DNA of 64,000 nucleotides from Pseudomonas coleopterorum (GTDB taxonomy: Bacteria; Pseudomonadota; Gammaproteobacteria; Pseudomonadales; Pseudomonadaceae). The notes under the pieces are model-generated. The model had not been told where the DNA came from. It did not search any database and saw only the letters and a list, made by a program, of their open reading frames with translations. How positions within the stretch are numbered: position 1 is the first letter of the stretch; each line of letters begins with the position of its first letter. Shown here piece after piece: positions 48,415-56,689 of the stretch. Position numbers and translations under genes: made by a program. The stretch covers positions 1,240,001-1,304,000 of the forward strand of contig NZ_FNTZ01000001.1 in the NCBI RefSeq assembly GCF_900105555.1, written 5' to 3'.

Positions 48415-49453
48415 CATTGTAGATGCGTCTACGGCCGGTATTTTAAAAAACATGCCGGCTGCTGTCGCAGAGAAAGATCAGCACATCACTGATGCTCTTC
48501 ATGCGCTTTCGCAAATCCATATCGTTCATAGCGCCAATCAGGTCAATCGCAAAAGGGGTGATTCCCAGCCACAGTCAATCGATGTCGCAACGCGAATGGT
48601 GTTTGCGGGCGGTACCTGTTTGTCGAAGGCCTACGGCCTTATCGAGAGGATGTCCGAGGACATCGACATAAAGATAGTGTTGGAATCACCACCAGAAGGC
48701 TATGCGTTCCCGAATACACTGGGTGAGCGTGGCCGACTGAAGGCGCTGCACAAGGCGGTGGAAGCTGCCCTGACGGGGCTTGGATTCCAGTTCGTTGTTC
48801 AAGTGGACAAGGACAATCCCATCCGCAGAGACGGCAGCCGCTATTACTGCCTGTTGGTGTCTTACGAAGCTCATTTTCAAGACACGGCGGGAACCTTGCG
48901 CCCGCAGCTGAAGGTTGAGCTCATTTGCCGCCCCCCGATGATCCCTTCGGAAATGCAAAGTCTGGGGTATATGCTGGAAGTGCTGAGCGGGAGCGCAAAC
49001 CCTTTCGTGTTCTCCATGAACTGCATCACCGTGGCAGAAACCCTGGCGGAAAAAGTACTCTCGCTGCTGCGTCGCTGCGCATGGAATTGGGATGGTCACC
49101 AGAGCGGGGATTTCGATACCGCTCTGGTTCGTCATGTTTACGACGTGTGGCGTATCGCAATAAATCACTCCGAGGCGCTAGAGCCTGCCGCACGAGTATT
49201 TTCCTCATCCGTGAACAAGGATGTGCTTGAGTTCGGTGGGCAGCACCCTGAGTTCGCTGCGGATCCGTTCGGAGTCTTGCAACGTACCCTTAAGGTCGCC
49301 GAGACCCATGAGGGCTTGAAGGCCAATTTCGAACAACGGCTCAAGCCTTTGCTGTACGCGTCTGAGCGACCTGAATACGAAACTTGCTTCGCAACATTTA
49401 CCGATGTTGCTCGGTATCTGTTGGATCACGGCGCAGCAGACGGCGATGCGTGA
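48383..49453 (+). CDS. AbiEii-type nucleotidyltransferase toxin
   Basis: A 356-aa member of the nucleotidyltransferase AbiEii/AbiGii toxin family. Motif I reads FAGGTCLSKAYGLIERMSEDIDI (residues 74-96), giving GGT..LSK and the catalytic-type SEDID. A later TLAEKVLSLLRR matches the conserved EK..AL..R segment, and HVYDVWRI the [HD]..D...[IL] segment. AbiE systems cause abortive phage resistance and bacteriostasis by modifying RNA. The pair with the preceding antitoxin is complete. Confidence 0.85.
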   Translation: MKTLSEQQRVSIVDASTAGILKNMPAAVAEKDQHITDALHALSQIHIVHSANQVNRKRGDSQPQSIDVATRMVFAGGTCLSKAYGLIERMSEDIDIKIVLESPPEGYAFPNTLGERGRLKALHKAVEAALTGLGFQFVVQVDKDNPIRRDGSRYYCLLVSYEAHFQDTAGTLRPQLKVELICRPPMIPSEMQSLGYMLEVLSGSANPFVFSMNCITVAETLAEKVLSLLRRCAWNWDGHQSGDFDTALVRHVYDVWRIAINHSEALEPAARVFSSSVNKDVLEFGGQHPEFAADPFGVLQRTLKVAETHEGLKANFEQRLKPLLYASERPEYETCFATFTDVARYLLDHGAADGDA

Positions 49454-49492
49454 CGGTATGGCAGTGTTCTGAGTGACCTATAGAAGGGGCCT

Positions 49493-50161
49493 CTAAGGAA
49501 GCTGGTCGGCGTTCGGCAGTGGTGTTTCAGGAAACGCCAAACGCCCCAGCATATGGATTGCCAGGTTTGCCAAGTTGAGAGCGTCATCGATGCCACGGTG
49601 GTAGGTGCCCTCCCATTCAAGCCCGAGCATCTCCACCGCAGGCTGCAGGCCAAGCGCTTTGCAGTTGAAGACCTTCCAGTGCCATTTCTTGAGATTGGTG
49701 TGAAGCATTCCTTCTAGCATCGGCTTGCAGTTCAGGTGTAAGGCATCCTGCTGAAGCTGTTTGTAGTCGTAATCGCCCCACGAACACCAAGCTGAGTTCG
49801 GATAGGCTTCTAGAAATGCGTCCAGCATGCGGGCAGTCCTGACATAACCAGGGGCGGTATCCACGTCGCTCTGCTTGATCGTTGTCAGTCTGCGGCAGAA
49901 GTCGGTCAATACCGGGTGTCGGGTAGGCCGGACAAAGCTCTGATATTGGTCGACCAACTGGAGTGATGACAGGTCGACCACCGCTAGGCCGATCTCAATG
50001 GTTTCCATCTCATCCCGTTGCACCTTCAGCTGACGGGCGGGTTCTCCGGGCTTGGTGTCCTCATCGCAAGTAGCCTCAAGATCGATGCACAGAAGGTACT
50101 GGTAAGGGCGTAACAGCTCCCCCAAGGCTCCCAAATGCTGCGGTTTGCGAACAGGTTCCAT
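49493..50161 (-). CDS. DEDDh 3'-5' exonuclease, ERI1/KapD-like
   Basis: A 222-aa exonuclease. The DEDDh residues are visible: Asp27 and Glu29 in CIDLEATC, an Asp in WGDYDYKQL (130/132), and His188 and Asp192 in YHRGIDDALNLANL. TIEIGLAVVD fits Exo II of the ERI1-like subgroup, which often trims structured RNA. It is divergent from the AbiEii gene in a tail-to-tail layout (39-nt gap). It could act in RNA processing or in defence; the neighbours favour the second. Confidence 0.85.
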   Translation of the reverse strand: MEPVRKPQHLGALGELLRPYQYLLCIDLEATCDEDTKPGEPARQLKVQRDEMETIEIGLAVVDLSSLQLVDQYQSFVRPTRHPVLTDFCRRLTTIKQSDVDTAPGYVRTARMLDAFLEAYPNSAWCSWGDYDYKQLQQDALHLNCKPMLEGMLHTNLKKWHWKVFNCKALGLQPAVEMLGLEWEGTYHRGIDDALNLANLAIHMLGRLAFPETPLPNADQLP

Positions 50162-50282
50162 GGTCAGCTCTAATTTCTCGATCGGTTAATCACACCTTGA
50201 AATATCTTTTGCCCGCCCAGTCCTCCACTGTAACCGCAGAGCGTTTCGAAGGTAGCGATAGGGGGGACGCAGGACGAACTCA

Positions 50283-51077
50283 TCATTTGCTCTGCTGTTT
50301 GTGCCGCGCGTACATGGCAGCGCTGCCACCCGTTGTGCCGCGTGCCTGAATTTCAAAAGCGTGCGGGTAGCCCCTGATGAGGTCGCTCAGCTTCTTGTAG
50401 CCGTGGGTGCGAGAATCAAATTCTGGACGTAGCTTCGTGATGTTTGCGCCCAGCGCACCCAAGTGTGCCCAACCCTCTTCGTCGGCGATATCGTCCAGGA
50501 TTTTTGCGATGAACCCGACCGGCGCCTTCGGCTTCTTTGGCTTCTCCACAGCATCAGGTTTGACAGCGTCTGCAGGCAGGCTCAGGTCGGGACTTGGTTC
50601 TTCATTAGCGGGCGTCGGGCTGTCCTCGCGAAGCAACTCGATGTAGACGAACTTGTCGCACGCGGCTACGAACGGCTTGGGTGTTTTCTCTTCCCCAAAG
50701 CCATACACCGTGAGTCCTTCTTCGCGTAGGCGGGAGGCAAGACGAGTGAAGTCGCTATCGCTGGACACCAGGCAAAATCCATCAAAACGTCGGGTATACA
50801 GCAAGTCCATCGCGTCAATGATCAGCGAGCTGTCCGTCGCGTTTTTCCCTTTGGTATAGGCGAACTGTTGGATTGGCTGAATCGAATGATCAAGAAGGAC
50901 TTTCTTCCAACCACCAAGCTGTGGGCCAGTCCAGTCGCCGTAAATGCGTTTGACGCTGACTACACCATACTTGGCGATTTCTTCGAAGAGACCCTCCACG
51001 ATTGCTGCTGGGGCGTTATCAGCGTCGATTAAAACAGCGAGGCGTTTTTGAGCATTGGGGGCGATGTGAGTGGCCAT
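50283..51077 (-). CDS. NYN-domain RNase with C-terminal LOTUS/OST-HTH domain
   Basis: A 264-aa protein with two domains. The NYN (PIN-like) nuclease at about residues 10-150 has acidic residues in VLIDADNAP (Asp18, Asp20), TDSSLIIDAMDLLY (Asp82, Asp88) and SSDSDF (Asp107, Asp109). After a Pro/Lys-rich linker comes a LOTUS/OST-HTH domain at about 186-255 (GWAHLGALGANITKLRPEF, KKLSDLI). Such LabA-like proteins are predicted RNases that bind structured RNA. It lies upstream of the exonuclease on the same strand, with a 121-bp gap. Confidence 0.87.
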   Translation of the reverse strand: MATHIAPNAQKRLAVLIDADNAPAAIVEGLFEEIAKYGVVSVKRIYGDWTGPQLGGWKKVLLDHSIQPIQQFAYTKGKNATDSSLIIDAMDLLYTRRFDGFCLVSSDSDFTRLASRLREEGLTVYGFGEEKTPKPFVAACDKFVYIELLREDSPTPANEEPSPDLSLPADAVKPDAVEKPKKPKAPVGFIAKILDDIADEEGWAHLGALGANITKLRPEFDSRTHGYKKLSDLIRGYPHAFEIQARGTTGGSAAMYARHKQQSK

Positions 51078-51338
51078 GGATCATCCTTGAATGAAAGCAT
51101 CACCTTACCATTGCATGCGCGATGACAGAGGGTCATCCCGGTACAAAGGTGGCGGACGTCCTCGCGCCGTTGTGAACTAATAACCCTTCAAGAGCAGCTA
51201 CCAATAGGCTGAAAGCACGCAACATTTCGCCCGCCTTTCTGACGGCGTGGGGCTCTCAGCGCGTCAGGTCCTGATGCTTTCTTCCGGTACTACGTGTGAG
51301 AAGGCGGGCACTCATTCGGGGCATGCTCTAACCAGAAG

Positions 51339-51575
51339 TCATGGAGCGCTTGGCGGGCCCTCGAGATATCCAGAATTCACATCGGCGATCAAGCTGTCAC
51401 GAATGATGCCCTTAAGCCTGAGGTGGGGAGAGCTTTTCTTGGCGGTGTTGTACTTGGTGCAATTGATCTGTTCAGCGCTCAGCTGGCCACGTGTGGAAAC
51501 AGGCACCTCTGCTGGACCTTCTGGCTTCGCTGAAAGCGGTGGAGGCGATTCGGGGACTGCGCTGCTGTGGCCTGC
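51339..51575 (-). other. Open stretch, possibly the degenerate 3' end of a lost gene
   Basis: On the minus strand 78 codons are open without an ATG at the front. The translation ends in a Lys-rich part (CTKYNTAKKSSPHLRLKG) and then GYLEGPPSAP. It looks like a C-terminal tail cut off from its gene, but I do not recognise the family and chance is not excluded. The rest of 51078-51740 holds nothing I can support. Confidence 0.25.
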
Positions 51576-51740
51576 TCAGTATCTAAGCCCGATAGCGAAG
51601 GCGGCGGGTAAGGTCTGAGGCTATCGCCTCCAGGCTTTTGCCAGGAATGTCTGATTCCCGAAAGGATGAGCATGGCTCAATATGGGAGGTTCCTTCTTCG
51701 CGGGCAAAGTGCTCGCCGTCCGCCCCTTTCCCACATAAGA

Positions 51741-52080
51741 CACTGGCATCCCGTAGGAGCTGTCATCGGCCGCGAAGGGCGCACGGCGTAATGCCTAGTA
51801 CACCGCAGCGCCTGGTTCGCGGCCACGGACCGCTCCTACGGGGGGGCTTTCAATGCGGGCCAGTCACCGCCACCAACCCACCGCGCAGATCCGCGCCGCT
51901 GGGCTTCTGGTACACGCTCAACCCGAACTCCGGCAGCACCGCCAGCAGGTAATCGAAGATATCCCCCTGAATCCGCTCGTACTCGGCCCAGGCCGTGGTG
52001 CGGGTGAAGCAGTAGATTTCCAGCGGTACGCCTTCGGCGGTGGCTTCCATCTGCCGGACCATGCAGGTCATGTTCGGCTG
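51741..52080. repeat. Right copy of the direct repeat, part of intact mscS
   Basis: The 340-bp counterpart of the left copy. It begins with the same REPIN (51741-51847) and continues into the 3' end of the intact mscS-family gene, beyond which the similarity stops at 52080. Confidence 0.92.
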
Positions 52081-53115
52081 GATGTCGGGGTGGGCGTTGA
52101 GGTACGCCAGGGCGTAGGCGCGGAAGGTGCCCAGGTTGGTCATGCGGCGCTGGTTGGCGGACAGTTCAGCCACTTCGCCCTGGGCTGCGTTCCAGGCCTT
52201 GAGTTCGGCCTGCTTGCTGCTGACGTAGCCGCTGAGCAGGTGCACCTGGGTCAGGCGCAGCTGTTCCTGTTCGTCGAGAAAACGCACGCCGCTGGCATCA
52301 ATGTTCAGGGCGCGCTTGATGCGCCGGCCGCCGGACTGCTGCATGCCGCGCCAGTTCTTGAACGACTCGCTCATCAAGCGCCAGGTGGGGATGGAGACGA
52401 TGGTCTTGTCGAAGTTCTGGATCTTCACCGTGTGCAGGGTGATGTCGACGACATCGCCGTCGGCGCCCACCTGGGGCATTTCGATCCAGTCGCCGACGCG
52501 CAGCATGTCGTTGCTGGTCAATTGCACGCTGGCGACGAACGACAGCAGGGTGTCCTTGTAGACCAGCAGGATGACCGCCGACATGGCACCCAGGCCGGAC
52601 AGCAGCAGTAACGGTGAGCGGTCGATCAAGGTGGCGACGATGATGATCGCGCCGAAGATGTACAGGATCATCTTCGCCAGTTGCACGTAGCCCTTGATCG
52701 AGCGGGTGCGGGCGTGTTCGGTGCGGGCGTAGATGTCGAGCAGGGCATTGAGCAGGGCGCCCAGCGCCAGCACCATGAACAGGATGGTGAAGCCCAGCGC
52801 GATGTTGCCGATGACGTGCTTGCTGTTGTCGCTCAGCACCGGGATCAGGCCCAGGCTGAACTGCACCACCAGCGACGGCGTCATTTGCGCCAGGCGGTGG
52901 AAGACCTTGTTGTGCAGGAAGTCGGTGAGCCAGTGCAGCGAAGGTCGGCGGCTGAGCAGCTTGACCGCGTGCAGGGTGAGAAAGCGTGCCAGGCGGCCCA
53001 GGGTGAAGGCGGCGATCAGCAGCAGGAACAGCGACACACCGGCCTGCAGGATCGGCTGGTCGTCGAGGCCCGTGACGAAGGTGACGGTTTGTTGCCAGAG
53101 CGATTCGATATTCAT
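51850..53115 (-). CDS. MscS-family mechanosensitive ion channel (YbdG-like)
   Basis: A 421-aa inner-membrane channel. About five hydrophobic helices precede the MscS core (LLSGLGAMSAVILLVYKDTLLSFVASVQL, with pore-lining Gly/Ala pattern), followed by the beta domain (NDMLRVGDWIEMPQVGADGDVVDI) and a long C-terminal domain. Length and the extended C-terminus fit YbdG rather than small MscS. It opens under membrane tension to release solutes. The ATG at 53115 is preferred. The island is inserted at its 3' end, and the gene itself is intact. Confidence 0.87.
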   Translation of the reverse strand: MNIESLWQQTVTFVTGLDDQPILQAGVSLFLLLIAAFTLGRLARFLTLHAVKLLSRRPSLHWLTDFLHNKVFHRLAQMTPSLVVQFSLGLIPVLSDNSKHVIGNIALGFTILFMVLALGALLNALLDIYARTEHARTRSIKGYVQLAKMILYIFGAIIIVATLIDRSPLLLLSGLGAMSAVILLVYKDTLLSFVASVQLTSNDMLRVGDWIEMPQVGADGDVVDITLHTVKIQNFDKTIVSIPTWRLMSESFKNWRGMQQSGGRRIKRALNIDASGVRFLDEQEQLRLTQVHLLSGYVSSKQAELKAWNAAQGEVAELSANQRRMTNLGTFRAYALAYLNAHPDIQPNMTCMVRQMEATAEGVPLEIYCFTRTTAWAEYERIQGDIFDYLLAVLPEFGLSVYQKPSGADLRGGLVAVTGPH

Positions 53116-53299
53116 GGGTGGGCGTGCAGCTCCCGAGTTGAAAAGGGGGCGGGGATTAAAGCCCATTGCGCAGGGCAATCGCCACGCCTGGAAAGATTTG
53201 CATGCAATTTACCGAGTTACGGGTAAAGAAATTCGGCTAATCGTCCGCAAACCGGTACCCTATGCAGTCGAATTTATGTACTCCGTCGAGGTAACACCC

Positions 53300-54643
53300 G
53301 TGTTTTCCCAATTCGCCCTGCATGAACGCCTGCTCAAAGCCGTCGCCGAGCTGAAATTTGTCGAGCCGACGCCGGTGCAGGTAGCGGCCATTCCTTTGGC
53401 CTTGCAAGGGCGCGACCTGCGGGTGACGGCGCAAACCGGCAGCGGCAAGACCGCGGCATTCGTGCTGCCGATCCTCAATCGCTTGATGGGGCCGGCCAAG
53501 GTTCGCGTCGACATCCGTGCCGTGATCCTGTTGCCGACACGTGAGCTGGCGCAGCAGACCTTGAAGGAAGTGGAGCGCTTCAGCCAGTTCACCTTCATCA
53601 AGGCCGGCCTGATCACCGGTGGTGAAGACTTCAAGGTGCAGGCCGCCATGCTGCGCAAGGTGCCGGACATCCTCATCGGTACGCCGGGCCGTCTGCTGGA
53701 GCAGTTGAACGCTGGCAACCTGGACCTCAAGAACGTCGAGGTGCTGGTGCTCGATGAAGCCGACCGCATGCTCGACATGGGCTTCTCCGAAGACGTGACG
53801 CGCCTGAGCCAGGAGTGCGCCCAGCGTGAACAGACCCTGCTGTTCTCGGCCACCACCGGCGGCGCCGGTCTGCGCGAGATGATCGGCAAGGTGCTCAAGA
53901 ACCCCGAGCACCTGCTGATCAACAACGTCAGCCAGCTGGCCGAGGGCACTCGCCAGCAGATCGTCACGGCTGACCACAACGTCCACAAGGAGCAGATCCT
54001 CAACTGGCTGCTGGCCAACGAGACGTACCAGAAGGCGATCATCTTCACCAATACCCGGGCCATGGCCGATCGTATCTACGGGCGTCTGGTGGCGCAGGAA
54101 TACAAGGCTTTCGTCCTGCACGGCGACAAGGACCAGAAAGACCGCAAGCTGGCCATCGACCGCCTCAAGCAGGGGGGCGTGAAGATCCTCGTGGCCACCG
54201 ATGTGGCCGCCCGTGGTCTGGACGTCGACGGTCTGGATCTGGTGGTCAACTTCGACATGCCACGCAGCGGCGATGACTACGTGCACCGCATCGGCCGCAC
54301 CGGCCGTGCTGGCAACGAAGGCCTGGCGATTTCCCTGATCTGCCACGGTGACTGGAACCTGATGTCCAGCATCGAGCGCTACCTCAAGCAGACCTTCGAG
54401 CGTCGCGTGATCAAGGAAGTGAAAGGCACCTACGGCGGACCGAAAAAGGTCAAAGCGTCGGGCAAGGCAGTTGGCGTGAAGAAGAAAAAGACCGACAAGG
54501 ACAAGAAGGGCGACAAGAAAAGCGTCGCCAAGGGCCCGACCAAGCGCAAGAGCGTCAACCGTCCCAAGGCTGACACTCCAGCCTTGGTGAGCCAGGACGG
54601 CCTGGCGCCGCTCAAGCGCCGCAAGCCTGCCGTCAGCGAGTAA
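53300..54643 (+). CDS. DEAD-box ATP-dependent RNA helicase
   Basis: A 447-aa helicase. The Q-motif region precedes AQTGSGKT (motif I); PTRELAQQ (Ia), TPGRL, VLDEADRMLD (II), FSATT (III), DVAARGLDVDG and HRIGRTGRAG (VI) follow. After residue 380 comes a strongly basic Lys-rich tail (KKKKTDKDKKGDKK), which probably binds RNA. Members remodel rRNA or mRNA, often in the cold. The GTG at 53300 has GAGG upstream; the longer frame overlaps mscS on the other strand. The subfamily is not assigned. Confidence 0.9.
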   Translation: MFSQFALHERLLKAVAELKFVEPTPVQVAAIPLALQGRDLRVTAQTGSGKTAAFVLPILNRLMGPAKVRVDIRAVILLPTRELAQQTLKEVERFSQFTFIKAGLITGGEDFKVQAAMLRKVPDILIGTPGRLLEQLNAGNLDLKNVEVLVLDEADRMLDMGFSEDVTRLSQECAQREQTLLFSATTGGAGLREMIGKVLKNPEHLLINNVSQLAEGTRQQIVTADHNVHKEQILNWLLANETYQKAIIFTNTRAMADRIYGRLVAQEYKAFVLHGDKDQKDRKLAIDRLKQGGVKILVATDVAARGLDVDGLDLVVNFDMPRSGDDYVHRIGRTGRAGNEGLAISLICHGDWNLMSSIERYLKQTFERRVIKEVKGTYGGPKKVKASGKAVGVKKKKTDKDKKGDKKSVAKGPTKRKSVNRPKADTPALVSQDGLAPLKRRKPAVSE

Positions 54644-54652
54644 CCTGCGTAG

Positions 54653-54687
54653 GGCAGGTCTGCTTCCCTCCGGAGGCCAGACCTGCC
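54653..54687 (+). terminator. Hairpin after the DEAD-box gene
   Basis: GGCAGGTCTG pairs with CAGACCTGCC, with a smaller CCTCCGGAGG inside the loop. There is no T tract, so termination strength is uncertain. Confidence 0.55.
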
Positions 54688-54784
54688 AAAACACCCCGCA
54701 AAGCCGTCTTCCCGCAACTCCCCCGCACACACCCGGTCCCATGCCTGGCAAGCCCTTTCACTCATGTGTTGGAGGTTCTTCCGG

Positions 54785-55177
54785 ATGACCACTTACAACT
54801 GGCAATTGATCGAGCGTCTGTTGCACGAAGTGCAGAACGGCGCCCATCAGGATTTCACCCCAGATATCTACGCTCAGGACCATGCCGAGGCGACCGCCGC
54901 GCAGGGTGATACGTCGGGCACTGTCGATCAATTGGCGACTCAAGCGAGCGATTATCAAGCGCTGTTGCTGGAGCGGGGCTTCATCGAGCAGCGCCCGGAC
55001 AGCGAGGGCGGCACGGGGCGCAATTTCCAGCTGACCTTGCGCGGATCCAGCCTGTTGAGCCTGATAGATAGCAGTATTCCGGATAATGACCACGGGCTCG
55101 AAGTGCTCGATGACCAGGCTGATGCGCTGGACCCGGTGACTTTTGATGAAGTGGCCAGTAAGCCGCAGATTGTGTGA
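54785..55177 (+). CDS. Conserved hypothetical protein, possible winged-helix (DUF2513-like)
   Basis: A 130-aa protein. Its start, TYNWQLIERLLHEVQNG, and the middle YQALLLERGFIEQ through FQLTLRGSSLLSLI resemble DUF2513-type winged-helix proteins. The acidic C-terminus is variable. GGAGG lies 10 nt before the ATG at 54785. Function unknown; DNA binding is only a possibility. Confidence 0.6.
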   Translation: MTTYNWQLIERLLHEVQNGAHQDFTPDIYAQDHAEATAAQGDTSGTVDQLATQASDYQALLLERGFIEQRPDSEGGTGRNFQLTLRGSSLLSLIDSSIPDNDHGLEVLDDQADALDPVTFDEVASKPQIV

Positions 55178-55229
55178 GTTCGAGCGGATGATTAGGTAGG
55201 GCGGTCTGCCTGAAACTTCGCGGCGCCTG

Positions 55230-55256
55230 CTTCGCGGGCAGAGCCCGCTCCCACAA
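55230..55256 (-). repeat. Single REP (GTGGGAGCGGG family)
   Basis: A minus-strand copy of the same REP (read on the plus strand as CTTCGCGGGCAGAGCCCGC...), with its internal hairpin, in the gap between the hypothetical gene and the EamA transporter. Confidence 0.85.
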
Positions 55257-55411
55257 TATGGGCAGAGTGTGCCCCCGCGGCGCAATCGAATCCGTGCCGC
55301 AGCGCTCATCTTTCGGAATGCTCGGTACCGTTGAAGGCCTTGGGATGAATGGCTTGATACACTGATGTTTTCCTTGCGGGAGAGCACTGTGATGCCGAGG
55401 TCATTTGTCCC

Positions 55412-56338
55412 ATGAGCGCGGAACGTCGTCAGACCGATGGCTTCGCCCTCAAGGTCATGCTGGGGCTTTGCCTGATCTGGGGGATCCAGCAGGTCACCAT
55501 CAAATGGGCCGCTGCCGATATCGCCCCGGTGATGCAGGCGGCGATGCGCTCGGGCATTTCCGCCGTGTTGGTGGCGATGCTGCTCTGTTGGCGCGGTGGT
55601 TGGGGGCACGTGCCATACACTTGGCGTGCCGGGCTGGCCGCCGGCTCGCTGTTCGGTCTGGAGTTCCTGTTCATCGCCGAAGGACTGAAGCTGACCTCGG
55701 CGGCGCACATGTCGGTCTTTCTTTACACCGCGCCGGTCTTTACCGCACTCGGCCTGCATGCGCTGCTGCCAGGGGAGCGACTGCGGCCTTTGCAGTGGCT
55801 GGGCATTGCCCTGGCGTTCAGCGGTATCGCGTTTGCTTTCGCGGGAGGCATCTCCTGGGAGCATCTGGATCGACGCATGCTGCTGGGGGACGCCATGGGC
55901 TTGATGGCGGGGCTCTGCTGGGGGGCGACCACGGTGGTGGTACGCACTTCACGGCTGTCCGAAGCGCCCGTTGCCCTGACCTTGTTCTATCAGCTGATCG
56001 TGTGCGTGGCAGGGCTGTTGGTCATAGCCCTCGCCACGGACCAGTTCAGCCATGTCACCTTCACGCCCATTGGCACCGCCAGCGTGTTGTTCCAGGGCGT
56101 TGTGGTCTCTTTTGCCAGCTTTTTGATCTGGTTCTGGCTGCTGCGCCGCTACCTGGCGTCCAACCTTGCCGTGTTCTCGTTCATGACGCCCTTGTTCGGC
56201 GTAACCTTCGGTGTGGTATTGCTGGGCGAGCCGTTGAGCATGAACTTCATTCTGGGGGCGGTTTGCGTGCTGTTGGGTATCACCTTGGTCAGCGCCGAGC
56301 AATGGGTGCGCCGTCGGTTACGAATCTGGATAACGTAA
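55412..56338 (+). CDS. EamA/DMT-family transporter
   Basis: A 308-aa membrane protein with ten hydrophobic helices in two EamA repeats (LCLIWGIQQVTIKWAAADIAP and LCWGATTVVVRTSRLSEAP). It is a drug/metabolite-type permease of unknown substrate. A much longer overlapping frame from 55405 is a shadow. No partner gene is nearby. Confidence 0.82.
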   Translation: MSAERRQTDGFALKVMLGLCLIWGIQQVTIKWAAADIAPVMQAAMRSGISAVLVAMLLCWRGGWGHVPYTWRAGLAAGSLFGLEFLFIAEGLKLTSAAHMSVFLYTAPVFTALGLHALLPGERLRPLQWLGIALAFSGIAFAFAGGISWEHLDRRMLLGDAMGLMAGLCWGATTVVVRTSRLSEAPVALTLFYQLIVCVAGLLVIALATDQFSHVTFTPIGTASVLFQGVVVSFASFLIWFWLLRRYLASNLAVFSFMTPLFGVTFGVVLLGEPLSMNFILGAVCVLLGITLVSAEQWVRRRLRIWIT

Positions 56339-56487
56339 TGAATTACTCGCCGGGTCCATGATCAATTAATAGGACTGCGACTTTTCGACACAAGTGCGTG
56401 CATGCATCCTACGTCGCTTAGCGCTATGATCGAACAGAAGCGACGGACCATGACCGTCGTTAGGGTTTTTCCCTGAAGGGGGGCGAT

Positions 56488-56613
56488 ATGAACGGTAACT
56501 TGTACAACTGGCTCCATGATTTGGCTGTCGCATTGGGGCTGGTGCCACCGCCGCCGCAGCCTGTGCCCATCCCGGCCGATAACCACCGACCACGGCAGCG
56601 TCCACGGCGCTGA
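56488..56613 (+). CDS. PA1414-family microprotein, 41 aa
   Basis: A 41-aa protein with an N-terminal amphipathic helix (MNGNLYNWLHDLAVALGLV), then PPPPQPVPIP and a very basic end (RPRQRPRR). The NWLHDL.VALGL and PQPVP pattern matches the PA1414 family of Pseudomonas as I recall it. GAAGGGGGG lies before the ATG and a strong terminator follows. In P. aeruginosa PA1414 has been linked to low-oxygen growth; the role here is not known. Confidence 0.7.
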   Translation: MNGNLYNWLHDLAVALGLVPPPPQPVPIPADNHRPRQRPRR

Positions 56614-56640
56614 GCCTTTTCGGCCCGCCCCGCGCCATGC

Positions 56641-56665
56641 AAAACGCCCCTTACGGGGCGTTTTT
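56641..56665. terminator. Bidirectional terminator
   Basis: AAAACGCCCC pairs with GGGGCGTTTT around TTAC. It can end both the microprotein and the glpD transcripts, which converge here. Confidence 0.92.
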
Positions 56666-56689
56666 CGTTCCGGGCATGGCTGGCGTGGT

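Larger units (their letters stand above)
47777..51740. mobile_element. Candidate defence island between direct repeats
   Basis: About 4 kb that lies exactly between two copies of the mscS 3' end. It holds an AbiEi/AbiEii-type pair, a DEDDh exonuclease, an NYN-LOTUS protein and a degenerate stretch. Its base composition looks lower in GC than the flanks, for example around 47780-48500. No integrase or transposase is recognisable, so the way it moved is unknown. Confidence 0.65.

Noticed and set aside
55405..56361. A 318-codon open frame overlapping the EamA transporter in another frame
   Set aside because: The EamA frame gives ten clean membrane helices; the overlapping frame gives a His/Arg/Gly-rich product without any pattern.
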